In this document: positions 34,191-42,025 of the stretch, one piece after another
Position numbering within the stretch: position 1 is the stretch's first letter
Layout of the letters: the number at the start of each line of letters is the position of its first letter
Assembly (NCBI RefSeq): GCF_035920365.1
Contig: NZ_CP109150.1
Location: 2,666,001-2,730,000, forward strand
DNA: 64,000 nt
Source: Micromonospora sp. NBC_01740
Lineage (GTDB): Bacteria > Actinomycetota > Actinomycetes > Mycobacteriales > Micromonosporaceae
Direction: 5' to 3'
Program-made: the position numbers and the translations under genes
The notes under the pieces: model-generated
Told to the model about the DNA's origin: nothing
Databases searched by the model: none
What the model saw: only the letters and a program-made list of their open reading frames with translations

Positions 34191-34676
34191 ATGCGCCGCC
34201 GTTCGTTCCTCGCCGTCGCCGGGTGGCTGGCCACCGCCGCCCTCGCCACCCTGATCGGGGTGGCCGCGATCCGGTGGGTGGGGGAGAGCATCGCCGGCAC
34301 CCCGGGCGGGGTGCTCAGCCAGGAGGAGATCGAGCGGGCCCTGGCCTCGCCCGGGCCCACCGTCCCCGGGGCCGGCGGCCCGTCGTCCCCGACGGCGGGC
34401 GGGACCGGCGGGCCGCCGTCGCCGGGAGCGACGGGCTCGACCCCGGCGGGAGCACGTCGGGCCTTCGCCACGACGGGTGGCAGCGCGGTGGTCGAGTGCG
34501 GGCCGGGCGGGGTACGGCTGGTCTCCTGGACGCCCGCGCCGGGCTACCGGGTCTCGGACGCGGAACCGGGGCCGGACGACGACGTGGAGGTCGCCTTCGC
34601 CGGCCCGTCCGGGGAGTTCGAGCTGAAGCTGCGCTGCGTGGGCCTGGAGCCGGTGTCGGTCGAGGACGACGACTGA
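34191..34676 (+). CDS. Small secreted or membrane-anchored protein of the PepSY/two-component locus
   Basis: A 161-residue protein with an N-terminal membrane or signal segment (RRRSFLAVAGWLATAALATL), a Gly/Pro/Ser/Thr-rich linker (about 55-90) and a compact beta-rich C-terminal domain (about 92-155) with two cysteines likely to be disulfide-bonded. The family is not recognised. Its position divergent from the two-component operon, behind the shared operator, suggests it belongs to the same envelope response. Confidence 0.7.
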   Translation: MRRRSFLAVAGWLATAALATLIGVAAIRWVGESIAGTPGGVLSQEEIERALASPGPTVPGAGGPSSPTAGGTGGPPSPGATGSTPAGARRAFATTGGSAVVECGPGGVRLVSWTPAPGYRVSDAEPGPDDDVEVAFAGPSGEFELKLRCVGLEPVSVEDDD

Positions 34677-34689
34677 GCCGGACACGAGC

Positions 34690-34732
34690 GCGCGGCGCCG
34701 TTCGGATCCCGGGGATCGGAACGTCGCCGCGC
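34690..34732 (+). terminator. Two-tier hairpin terminator
   Basis: Outer arms GCGCGGCG (34690-34697) and CGCCGCGC (34725-34732) enclose inner arms GTTCGGATCC (34700-34709) and GGATCGGAAC (34713-34722) with one mismatch. It lies 14 bp after the secreted-protein stop. Confidence 0.75.
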
Positions 34733-34919
34733 TCTGGCCGTCTCCCACCACCGCAGCCGTACGGCGGTACGCCGGCGGGGACCTGGCTCGACCGGCCACC
34801 GTGCGCCGGCTACTCCCTCGATCCCCGTCCATCAGGGATCGAAACCCCCGAGGAGTGGCGAATTCCACCATCTGCGAGTCCCGGCGTGGCGTCGGGCCGC
34901 AGCGGGTATGTGCGTCGGC

Positions 34920-35312
34920 ATGGAGCATTTCACTATCGCGACCGTCGCCGAGAAGAGCCCGGACTTCCGGCGGGTGCTGTGGACCGGTGGGCACACCCAG
35001 CTGGTGATCATGACGATTCCGCCGGGTGGTGAGATCGGCGAGGAGGTCCACGAGGACATCGACCAGATCCTGACCTTCGTCAGCGGTACGGGCGAGGCGC
35101 AGGTGGCGGGGGAGAAGCGCGAGGTCGTGCAGGGCGACCTGGTGGTGGTGCCGGCCGGCACGAAGCACAACTTCGTCAACACCGGCCCCAACCCGCTGGT
35201 GCTCTACACGGTCTACGGCCCGCCCGAGCACGCCGACCAGGCGGTGCACCGGACCAAGGAGGAGGCCGACGCCGCCGAGGCCGCCGGCGAGGACGAGCCG
35301 CCCACCTCCTGA
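34920..35312 (+). CDS. Small cupin-domain protein
   Basis: A 130-residue single-domain cupin. Motif 1 is GEEVHEDIDQILTFVSGTG, motif 2 is GDLVVVPAGTKHNFVN; together they supply the metal-binding residues of the beta-barrel. The substrate is unknown; such cupins are often metal-dependent isomerases or sensors. The acidic tail (105-130) is disordered. An alternative ATG four codons upstream (34908) is possible, as neither has a clear ribosome-binding site. Confidence 0.85.
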   Translation: MEHFTIATVAEKSPDFRRVLWTGGHTQLVIMTIPPGGEIGEEVHEDIDQILTFVSGTGEAQVAGEKREVVQGDLVVVPAGTKHNFVNTGPNPLVLYTVYGPPEHADQAVHRTKEEADAAEAAGEDEPPTS

Positions 35313-35357
35313 CCGTCGGTGCCGCCTGAGGCGGCCGGAACGGGGTACCCGCAGCGG

Positions 35358-37154
35358 GTGGACCAACTGGCGATCTCCGACTACGGGTTCCTCTCCGACT
35401 GCCGTTCGGGTGCCCTGGTCGGTCGGGACGGCTCGATCGACTGGTGGTGTCCGGACCGGTTCGACTCCCCGTCGGTCTTCGGCCGCCTGCTCGACACGGA
35501 GGCCGGGCACTTCCGGCTGGCGCCCACCGCTGCCGGGCTTCCCGGGCACCGGGTGGAGCGGGCGTACGTGGCCGACACGCTGGTGCTGCGCACCGTGCAC
35601 CACACGCCGGAGGGGAGCGTCGCGGTCACCGACGCGCTCGCCGCCGAGCTCGGCGCCCGTGGCCACCAACTGGGGATGAACTCCCCGGCGGTGCTGCTAC
35701 GGGTCGTGGAGGGACTGGCCGGGCGGGTGCGGATGTCGCTCGACTTCCGCCCCCGCCCGGAGTACGGCCTGCTCACCCCGTACCTGCACGGGCAGCCCGA
35801 CGGCGGGGTGCTGGCCGCAGCCGGTCCGGTGGTGCTGGCCCTGCACACCGGCGGGGTGCCGCCGCACGTCGACCGGGACCGGGTCCGGCAGGAGTTCGAG
35901 GTCTCCGCCGGGCAGGTGGTCGGCTTCGACGTGGCGTACGGGCAGGCGTACGGGACGGTGCCGGTCCGGCTGGAGCCGGTGGCCGCGCTCGCCGAGACGG
36001 TGCAGGCCTGGCAGGCCTACCGCGAGTCGCACCACTACGACGGCCGCTACCGGGAGCAGGTCCGGCACAGCGCGACCGTGCTCACCGGCCTCACGTACGC
36101 CCGCAGCGGCGCGGTGGCCGCGGCCCTGACCACGTCGCTGCCGGAGCGGATCGGCGGCGACCGCAACTACGACTACCGCTACTCGTGGCTGCGCGACTTC
36201 GCCATGACGCTGCGCGCCCTCTGGGTGGCCGCCTGCCCGTCCGAGGCGTCCCGGCTCTTCGCCTGGGCGGCCCGCTCGATCGGCCGGGTCGGCCCCGACC
36301 CCGTGCCCGTGCTCTTCGGCCTGGAGGGGGAGCGGGACGTCTCCGAGCACGAGTGCGCCCACCTGCGCGGCTACGGCGGCAGCCTGCCGGTGCGGGTCGG
36401 CAACGACGCCTGGCGGCAGCGCCAGCTCGACGTGCCGGGCGAGGTTCTCTCGGCGGTCTGGCAGCTGCGCGACCACCTGGGGGAGTCACTCGACACGGAA
36501 CTGCGCGAGATGGTGCTCGGCCTGGCCGAGCAGGTCGCCGCTACGTGGCACCTGCCCGACCGGGGCATCTGGGAGACCCGGGACACCGACCGGCACTACC
36601 TCACGTCGAAGGTGCTCTGCTGGGTGGCGCTGGACCGGGCGGTGCGGCTCGCGCCCCGGCTCGGCGACCGGGCCGACGCCCGGCGGTGGGCGAGGATCCG
36701 CGACGAGATCCGGACCGCCGTGCTGCGCGACGGCTGGCACGAGCGGACTGGCGCGTTCGGCGGCGCGTTCGGCTCGCCGGAGCTGGACGCCTCCGTGCTG
36801 CTGCTGCCGCTGGTGGGGTTCCTGCCGGCGACCGACCCGCGGATGCGCGCGACCATCGAGGCGGTCGAGCGCGGGCTGGGCGCCGGGGACGGACTCGTCC
36901 GCCGCTGGGACACCGACCCGGCGGGCTTCCTGCCCTGCTCGTTCTGGTTGGTGGAGTGCCTGGTCCTGGCCGGTGAGCAGGGCCGGGCCGAGGCGCTCTT
37001 CGAGCGGCTGCTCGGGCACGCCAACGACATCGGCCTGTTCAGCGAGCAGATCGACCCGCGCTCCGGCGCGCAGGTCGGCAACACGCCGCAGGCGCTGTCG
37101 CACATCGGCCTGGTCAGCGCCGCCTGGCGGCTGACCGACCCCACCACGGACTGA
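35358..37154 (+). CDS. Glycoside hydrolase family 15 protein (trehalase/glucoamylase-like)
   Basis: A roughly 598-residue enzyme with the GH15 pattern: an N-terminal beta-sandwich opening (AISDYGFLSDCRSGALVGRDG, SIDWWCPDRFDSPSVFG) and an (alpha/alpha)6 barrel with RIGGDRNYDYRYSWLRDFAM and DAWRQRQLDVPGEVL. Actinobacterial members of this layout include trehalases. No signal peptide, so it acts in the cytoplasm. The GTG at 35358 gives the usual family N-terminus; an in-frame GTG at 35319 adds 13 residues. Convergent with thrC. Confidence 0.88.
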   Translation: MDQLAISDYGFLSDCRSGALVGRDGSIDWWCPDRFDSPSVFGRLLDTEAGHFRLAPTAAGLPGHRVERAYVADTLVLRTVHHTPEGSVAVTDALAAELGARGHQLGMNSPAVLLRVVEGLAGRVRMSLDFRPRPEYGLLTPYLHGQPDGGVLAAAGPVVLALHTGGVPPHVDRDRVRQEFEVSAGQVVGFDVAYGQAYGTVPVRLEPVAALAETVQAWQAYRESHHYDGRYREQVRHSATVLTGLTYARSGAVAAALTTSLPERIGGDRNYDYRYSWLRDFAMTLRALWVAACPSEASRLFAWAARSIGRVGPDPVPVLFGLEGERDVSEHECAHLRGYGGSLPVRVGNDAWRQRQLDVPGEVLSAVWQLRDHLGESLDTELREMVLGLAEQVAATWHLPDRGIWETRDTDRHYLTSKVLCWVALDRAVRLAPRLGDRADARRWARIRDEIRTAVLRDGWHERTGAFGGAFGSPELDASVLLLPLVGFLPATDPRMRATIEAVERGLGAGDGLVRRWDTDPAGFLPCSFWLVECLVLAGEQGRAEALFERLLGHANDIGLFSEQIDPRSGAQVGNTPQALSHIGLVSAAWRLTDPTTD

Positions 37155-37162
37155 CCGCGGGC

Positions 37163-37199
37163 TCAGGAAGGGCCCCCACCGGAAGGGGTCCCTTCCTGA
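37163..37199. terminator. Bidirectional hairpin terminator
   Basis: Arms TCAGGAAGGG (37163-37172) and CCCTTCCTGA (37190-37199) pair perfectly, with an inner four-pair CCCC/GGGG stem and a seven-base loop. It separates the convergent GH15 and threonine synthase genes. Confidence 0.8.
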
Positions 37200-37203
37200 C
37201 ACG

Positions 37204-38397
37204 TCACGCCGGCAGCACCGGCACGTCGGTGACGTCCACCGTCTCCGGGTACTTCACGCCGGCCCCGGTGTTGAGCACCACCACGCGTTCGCCGGCCCGG
37301 ATCCAGCCGCCGGCGCGCAGGTGCCGGGCGGCGGTCAGGCAGGCGGCCCCCTCCGGGCAGAGCAGCAGCCCTTCGCGGGCGGCGAAGTCCCGCAGGTCGG
37401 CCAGGATCTCGGCGTCGTCCACGGCGATCGCGGTGCCGGCGCTGGCGCGCAGCGCGTCGAGGATCAGCTCGTCGCCGAGCGGGGCCGGCACGGTGATGCC
37501 GAACGCCACGGTGTGCGCGTCGGCCCAGGGGCGCGCCCGCTGCTCACCGGCGGCGAAGGCGCGGACGATCGGCGCGCAGCCCGTCGACTGCACCGCGACC
37601 AGGCGGGGCAGCTTGTCCTCGATCCAGCCCAGCTCGCGCAGCTCGTGCAGCGCCTTGTGGATGCCGATCAGGCCGACCCCGCCGCCGGTGGGATAGATGA
37701 TCACGTCCGGCACCTGCCAGCCGAGCTGCTCGACGATCTCGTACCCCATCGTCTTCTTGCCTTCGAGCCGGTACGGCTCCCGCAGCGTGCCGGCGTCGAA
37801 GATCGCGCCGCCGGAGTCGGCGACCAGCCCCGCGACGTGCCGTCCGGCGTCGCCGATCAGCCCGTCGACCAGGCGTAGGTCGGCCCCGGCGGCCACGCAC
37901 TCGCGCCGGCAGATGGCCGGCGCGTCCAGCGGCATGACGATGGTCGCGCCCAGCCCGGCCCGCGCGGCGTAGGTGGCCCAGGCCGCGCCCGCGTTGCCGT
38001 TGGTGGGCATGGCGATGCGCGTCACGCCCAGCTCGCGCGCCCGGCTGACGCCCACCGCCGCGCCGCGCGCCTTGAACGAGCCGGTGGGCGTCAACCCCTC
38101 GTCCTTGACCAGCAGGTCCGCGATGCCGATCTCCGCGCCGTAGGTCGGGGTGCGCAGCAGCGGCGTCCAGCCCTCGCCCAGCGTGGTCTCGTGCCGGGGG
38201 TCGGCCACCGGCAGCAGTTCGCGGTAGCGCCACAGGTCGGCCGGGCGCAGCGGGAACCGTTCCGGGGTGAGCACCTTCGCCACCGCCGCCAGGTCGTAGC
38301 GGGCCAGCAGCGGGGACCCGCAGTCGCAGAGGTTGGTCAGCTTGGCGGCGTCGTGCTCCCGCCCGCAGCGCGGGCACTCCAGGTGCGTCAGGTACAC
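37204..38397 (-). CDS. thrC: Threonine synthase (PLP-dependent)
   Basis: A 397-residue PLP enzyme converting O-phosphohomoserine to threonine. It begins with a zinc-ribbon-like CPRCGREH and CDCGSPL pair, then has the PLP lysine in PTGSFKARGA, the asparagine motif PTNGNAGAAWA and the phosphate-cradle PTGGGVGLIG. A GTG start follows GAGGAG. It lies 16 bp after the LigD-like gene on the same strand and may share its transcript. Fold-type II paralogues exist, so threonine synthase is the likely but not the only reading. Confidence 0.85.
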   Translation of the reverse strand: MYLTHLECPRCGREHDAAKLTNLCDCGSPLLARYDLAAVAKVLTPERFPLRPADLWRYRELLPVADPRHETTLGEGWTPLLRTPTYGAEIGIADLLVKDEGLTPTGSFKARGAAVGVSRARELGVTRIAMPTNGNAGAAWATYAARAGLGATIVMPLDAPAICRRECVAAGADLRLVDGLIGDAGRHVAGLVADSGGAIFDAGTLREPYRLEGKKTMGYEIVEQLGWQVPDVIIYPTGGGVGLIGIHKALHELRELGWIEDKLPRLVAVQSTGCAPIVRAFAAGEQRARPWADAHTVAFGITVPAPLGDELILDALRASAGTAIAVDDAEILADLRDFAAREGLLLCPEGAACLTAARHLRAGGWIRAGERVVVLNTGAGVKYPETVDVTDVPVLPA

Positions 38398-38413
38398 GAT
38401 GCTCCTCGCCGTC

Positions 38414-39475
38414 TCAGCTCGTGTCTCGGCTCGCGTCGATGCTCAGCCAGCGCCGGCTGCGCTCGCCCGGCTCGTAGACCGAGTCCAGGCGCTTCGCCAC
38501 CACGCCGGGCAGCCCCTGCTCCCGCCCGGTCCGCAGCGCCTCCCGGCCGGCACCGGGGAACCACGGCGGAGTCTGCCAGTGCGGGCCGGCGAGCGCCAGG
38601 CCGTCGAGCAGCTCCCGGCGCTGCGCGTACGGCAGGTCGAGGCTGGTCACGCCCTCCATCCAGAGCAGATCGAAGATCAGGTACTGGGCGTCGGGGGTCC
38701 GGCGTCCGCCGCGCGCCGGCCGCACCCGGCCGGCCCGGTCGATGCGCACCAGGACGCCGTCCAGCACGGCCTCCGTGGGCGCCAGCTCCTCGGCCAGCTC
38801 CCGCAGCCAGGGGTACGTCCCGGAGACGTCCTCGTCGTCCTCCGCGAGCAGCCGCAGCCGCCCACCCGAGACGTACGCGACGGCGCGTACCCCGTCCCAG
38901 CGCAGCTCGTAGCCCCACTCCGGCTCGTCCGCCGGCAGCTTCGCCGCCCGGGTGGGGTGCATCGGACGGACCAGCTCCGGCATGCTCGTCCAGCCCTCGG
39001 GCGGCGGGTCGGTGCGCCGGACCATCCAGTCCCGCCCGCTTCTGCCGCCGGTGGCGAAGAGGACGTACCGCCCCGAGGTGCGCTCGCCGTCCAGCACGAC
39101 GATCACCTCGTCGTCGCGCCACTTCTCGCAGTGGTAGGTGCCCTGGTCGTGGACGGTCATCCGGCCGCCGCCGTACTCGCCGGCCGGGATCTCGCCGTGG
39201 AAGTCGAGGTATTCCATCGGGTGGTCCTCGGTGTGCACGGCGAGGTGGTTGCGGCCGGTGTCGCGGGGCAGCCCGCGCGGCACCGCCCAGGAGGCCAGCA
39301 CCCCCTCGTGCTCCAGGCGCAGGTCCCAGTGCAGGCTCCGGGCGTGGTGCTGCTGGATCACGAACCGGGCCGTGCCGTCGGCGGGCCGCTTCCTCCCCGG
39401 GGGCCGCTTCGGCACCGGCTCCGGGGTGCGCGCCGCGTCCCGTCTGCGCCGGTACTCCTCCAGCGGGTCAGCCAC
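38414..39475 (-). CDS. LigD-like protein: 3'-phosphoesterase domain plus degenerate ATP-ligase domain
   Basis: A 353-residue protein. The N-terminal half is a normal 3'-phosphoesterase module (IQQHHARSLHWDLRLEHEG: His43, His49, Asp51; EIPAGEYGGGRM). The C-terminal half aligns with the adenylation domain of LigD ligases, but the nucleophilic lysine motif KxDG is RWDG (Arg192), the motif III glutamate is Val241 (VLDGVLV), motif IV has LPGVVAKR in place of EGVVAKR, and motif V ends WLSIDAS without lysine. It therefore probably cannot adenylate. The GTG start follows GGAG; a TTG six codons upstream is possible. Likely role: DNA end processing. Confidence 0.85.
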   Translation of the reverse strand: MADPLEEYRRRRDAARTPEPVPKRPPGRKRPADGTARFVIQQHHARSLHWDLRLEHEGVLASWAVPRGLPRDTGRNHLAVHTEDHPMEYLDFHGEIPAGEYGGGRMTVHDQGTYHCEKWRDDEVIVVLDGERTSGRYVLFATGGRSGRDWMVRRTDPPPEGWTSMPELVRPMHPTRAAKLPADEPEWGYELRWDGVRAVAYVSGGRLRLLAEDDEDVSGTYPWLRELAEELAPTEAVLDGVLVRIDRAGRVRPARGGRRTPDAQYLIFDLLWMEGVTSLDLPYAQRRELLDGLALAGPHWQTPPWFPGAGREALRTGREQGLPGVVAKRLDSVYEPGERSRRWLSIDASRDTS

Positions 39476-39568
39476 ATCCGCATTCTCCGGCAATCCGCGC
39501 CGACCCGCCGGCCGCCCGGGTGTCCGGTTGCCCGGGCATGTCGTGGGTCATCACGGGTAGACCGCGGC

Positions 39569-40357
39569 ATGGACCACGAGGACCAGCCCACTGTTGCGCT
39601 CCCGGGCGAGGGGCGGATGCCCCTGCTCGGCTTCGGCACCTGGCAGGCCACCGGCCAGGCCGGGTACGACGCGGTGCTCGCCGCGCTCGACGCCGGCTAC
39701 CGCCACGTCGACACCGCCACGATGTACGGCAACGAGGAGGAGGTCGGCCGGGCGGTCCAGGAGAGCGGGCTGCGCCGCGAGGACGTCTTCGTCACCACCA
39801 AGCTGCCGCCGGACCGGGTCGGACGGGAGCGGGAGACGCTCGAGGCCAGCCTGACCGCGCTCGGCACCGACCACGTCGACCTGTGGCTGATCCACTGGCC
39901 GCCGGAGAACCCGGCGGACAACATCCCCGTCTGGCGCGAGCTGCTCGCCGCCCGGGACGAGGGGCTCGCGCGCGCGGTGGGGGTGAGCAACTACGGCACC
40001 GGCCAGCTCGACGAGCTGATCCAGGCGACCGAGGAGAACCCGGCCGTCAACCAGATCCGGTGGAGCCCCTCGTTGTACGACCGGCAACGGCACAAGGAGC
40101 ACCGGGACCGGGGAGTGGTGCTGGAGGGTTACAGCCCGTTCAAGACCAGCGACCTCGCCCACCCGGTGCTGACCCGCATCGCCGCCGCGCACGACGTCTC
40201 CCCGGCCCAGGTGGTGCTCCGCTGGCACGTCGACCACGAGATCGTGGTCATCCCCAAGTCGGTGACCCCGGAGCGGATCCGCGTCAACGCCGACATCTTC
40301 CACTTCTCGCTGACCGCCGAGGAGATGCGCGACATCGACGCCCTCGGCAACCCCTGA
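39569..40357 (+). CDS. Aldo/keto reductase
   Basis: A 262-residue NADPH-dependent oxidoreductase barrel. The catalytic tetrad is visible: Asp and Tyr in DTATMYGNE, Lys in TTKLPPD and His in WLIHWPP; the cofactor site shows IPKSVTPERIRVN. It resembles bacterial 2,5-diketo-gluconate reductases and related carbonyl reductases. Divergent from the LigD-like gene. Confidence 0.92.
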   Translation: MDHEDQPTVALPGEGRMPLLGFGTWQATGQAGYDAVLAALDAGYRHVDTATMYGNEEEVGRAVQESGLRREDVFVTTKLPPDRVGRERETLEASLTALGTDHVDLWLIHWPPENPADNIPVWRELLAARDEGLARAVGVSNYGTGQLDELIQATEENPAVNQIRWSPSLYDRQRHKEHRDRGVVLEGYSPFKTSDLAHPVLTRIAAAHDVSPAQVVLRWHVDHEIVVIPKSVTPERIRVNADIFHFSLTAEEMRDIDALGNP

Positions 40358-40404
40358 CGAACCCCTTCCGGCATTCGGAGCGGGGCTCGGTCCGGGGTCC
40401 GCCG

Positions 40405-40433
40405 TTGCCAATTTCCTTCAGCCTGAATAGGGG
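40405..40433 (+). promoter_or_regulatory. Candidate promoter of the leader/amidase pair
   Basis: TTGCCA (40405-40410) and TAGGGG (40428-40433) are 17 bp apart in an unusually AT-rich stretch, giving a leader of about 95 nt before the ATG at 40534. Confidence 0.35.
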
Positions 40434-40533
40434 CGATGAAGGGTATCGACATAGATGCTCGCGACGATATACCGTGCGCGTCACCAGTTCATCGATGAGT
40501 CGGAACCCCTCCGCCCTTGTCTGAAGGAGCGCC

Positions 40534-40698
40534 ATGAACGCGTCACGACCCGCCCGCCTCCCCCGACGCGGGGTGCTGGGCATGTCGGCCCTGGTGGCCA
40601 CCGCGGTGGCCGTAGCCGCCAAGCCCGCCACGGCGAGCGCCGCGCCGCTCGCCGCGCCGAAGGCCGAATGCCTCGCCGACCTGCTCGGGGAGTCCTGA
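40534..40698 (+). CDS. 54-residue Tat-signal mini-protein overlapping the amidase
   Basis: The ATG follows GAAGGAG at good spacing. The peptide carries a twin-arginine signal (PRRGVLGMSALVATAVAVAA) with likely cleavage after ASA, leaving a mature tail of about 19 residues with one cysteine. Its stop shares the last base with the next ATG (TGATG), so translation is coupled. Either it is a genuine tiny exported protein, or it is the displaced signal peptide of the signal-less amidase downstream. Confidence 0.6.
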   Translation: MNASRPARLPRRGVLGMSALVATAVAVAAKPATASAAPLAAPKAECLADLLGES

Positions 40699-41663
40699 TG
40701 GCCACCATTCCCTGGCTGGTGGACGTCCTGCGGGGAGCGGGCGTCCAGGTCGTCGTCGAGGGCGACTGGCTCAACCGCATGCGCGCGGGCTCGTTCGACC
40801 CGATCGGCGTGCTCTGGCACCACACCGCCGCCACCTCCAGCGCCAGCAACCCGCACCCGGCGCTCAACGTCTGCATCAACGGCCGCTCCGACCTGCCCGG
40901 CCCGCTCTGCCAGGCCCTCGTCGACTACCACGGTGTCTTCCACGTCATCTCCGCCGGGCGCTGCAACCACGCGGGCGTCAGCCGGGGCAGCGGGCCGATC
41001 CCTGCCGGCGACGGCAACACCCTGATGATCGGGTGGGAGATCGACTACAACGGCGTGAACCAGGAGATGACGGCGGCGCAGTACAACGCGTCGATCGCCG
41101 CCACGGCCGCCGTGCTCAAGCGGCTGGGCAAGGACGCCAGCTACGCCCGGGGCCACCGCGAGACGAGCACCAGCGGCAAGATCGACCCGTCCTTCATCGA
41201 CCTGAACACGATGCGCGCCGACGTCGCCGCGAAGATGGCGGGCGGCGGCAACACCTGGAGTTCCGTGGTGGACAACTCCACCGCCGGACGCTTCACCGCC
41301 AGCGCCAGCTGGGGCACCTCGGCGTACTCGGCCCAGCGCTACGGGACCGACTACCGCTTCGCCCAGCCCGTCGCCGCCAGCGACGCCGCCTGGTACAAGT
41401 TCAACGTCCCGGCGACCGCGAACTACCGGGTCGACGCCTGGTGGCCGGCGGTCTCCGGCTACAACACGGCGACGCCGTACATCGTTGCCACCACCACCGG
41501 CAACCGGACGGTCATCGTCAACCAGGCGGCGACCGGCGGGCAGTGGCGCTCCCTCGGCACGTTCACGCTGCCGGCCGGGGACGCCAACCGGGTCGCGGTC
41601 AGCCGGTGGAGCTCCGCCGCCGGCCTCGTCATCGCCGACGCCGTCCGGCTCACCCGGGTCTGA
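40698..41663 (+). CDS. N-acetylmuramoyl-L-alanine amidase with golvesin-like C-terminal domain
   Basis: A 321-residue protein. Residues 30-185 form an amidase_2 domain with zinc-ligand and catalytic motifs VLWHHTAAT, GWEIDYNG, ARGHRETS and KIDPS; residues 190-321 form a beta-sandwich of the golvesin C-terminal type (RYGTDYRFAQPV, YRVDAWWPAVSGYN). It should cleave the bond between muramic acid and stem peptide, yet it has no signal peptide of its own; the Tat leader is encoded just upstream in another frame. Alternatives are a phage-endolysin origin or a frameshift that split one gene. It is closed by a strong hairpin. Confidence 0.85.
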   Translation: MATIPWLVDVLRGAGVQVVVEGDWLNRMRAGSFDPIGVLWHHTAATSSASNPHPALNVCINGRSDLPGPLCQALVDYHGVFHVISAGRCNHAGVSRGSGPIPAGDGNTLMIGWEIDYNGVNQEMTAAQYNASIAATAAVLKRLGKDASYARGHRETSTSGKIDPSFIDLNTMRADVAAKMAGGGNTWSSVVDNSTAGRFTASASWGTSAYSAQRYGTDYRFAQPVAASDAAWYKFNVPATANYRVDAWWPAVSGYNTATPYIVATTTGNRTVIVNQAATGGQWRSLGTFTLPAGDANRVAVSRWSSAAGLVIADAVRLTRV

Positions 41664-41680
41664 CGGGCCGACCACCCCTC

Positions 41681-41720
41681 GCGTACGGCGGCTCCCGGGG
41701 GACGGGGAGCCGCCGTACGC
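41681..41720 (+). terminator. Strong hairpin terminator after the amidase
   Basis: Perfect 16-base arms (GCGTACGGCGGCTCCC, 41681-41696; GGGAGCCGCCGTACGC, 41705-41720) enclose an eight-base loop 15 bp after the stop codon. Confidence 0.88.
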
Positions 41721-42025
41721 ACGTCTTGATGAGGGGGCGAGGTGCCGAGGGGCGGTCGCCCTCCGGCCCGGGTCGCGTGGGCGTGGCCGACGGCGATCAC
41801 CGTAGCTTCCACGGTGGCCGGTGCCGTCCGCCTCACTTCGGCTCCGACCTGTCGGTTCGTCGTTCTCCGCGGCCCGCGGGAGTGCGACCGTGCCATGGTC
41901 GCGGTGCCATTCCGGGGACCGTGGCGCACCCTGTCGTGGGGGATTCCGGCAGCTGTTCCGGTGTGAGTGGACGGGGCGGGGAGAAGTGTCCCGAGCGACA
42001 GCCGGGGATTGCGCCGAGAATCGCC
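41721..42025. other. Non-coding stretch before the Rhs remnant
   Basis: About 300 bp between the amidase terminator and the first recognisable Rhs codons. No frame resembles Rhs or any other family, and no insertion-sequence end was found. An open frame runs from 41967 into the Rhs remnant, but its first 20 codons look random, so the recombination junction is probably near 42026. Confidence 0.6.

Noticed and set aside
41721..42025. Hidden 5' part of the Rhs gene
   Set aside because: All three plus frames were read and no YD-repeat or Rhs-like segment precedes about 42026.
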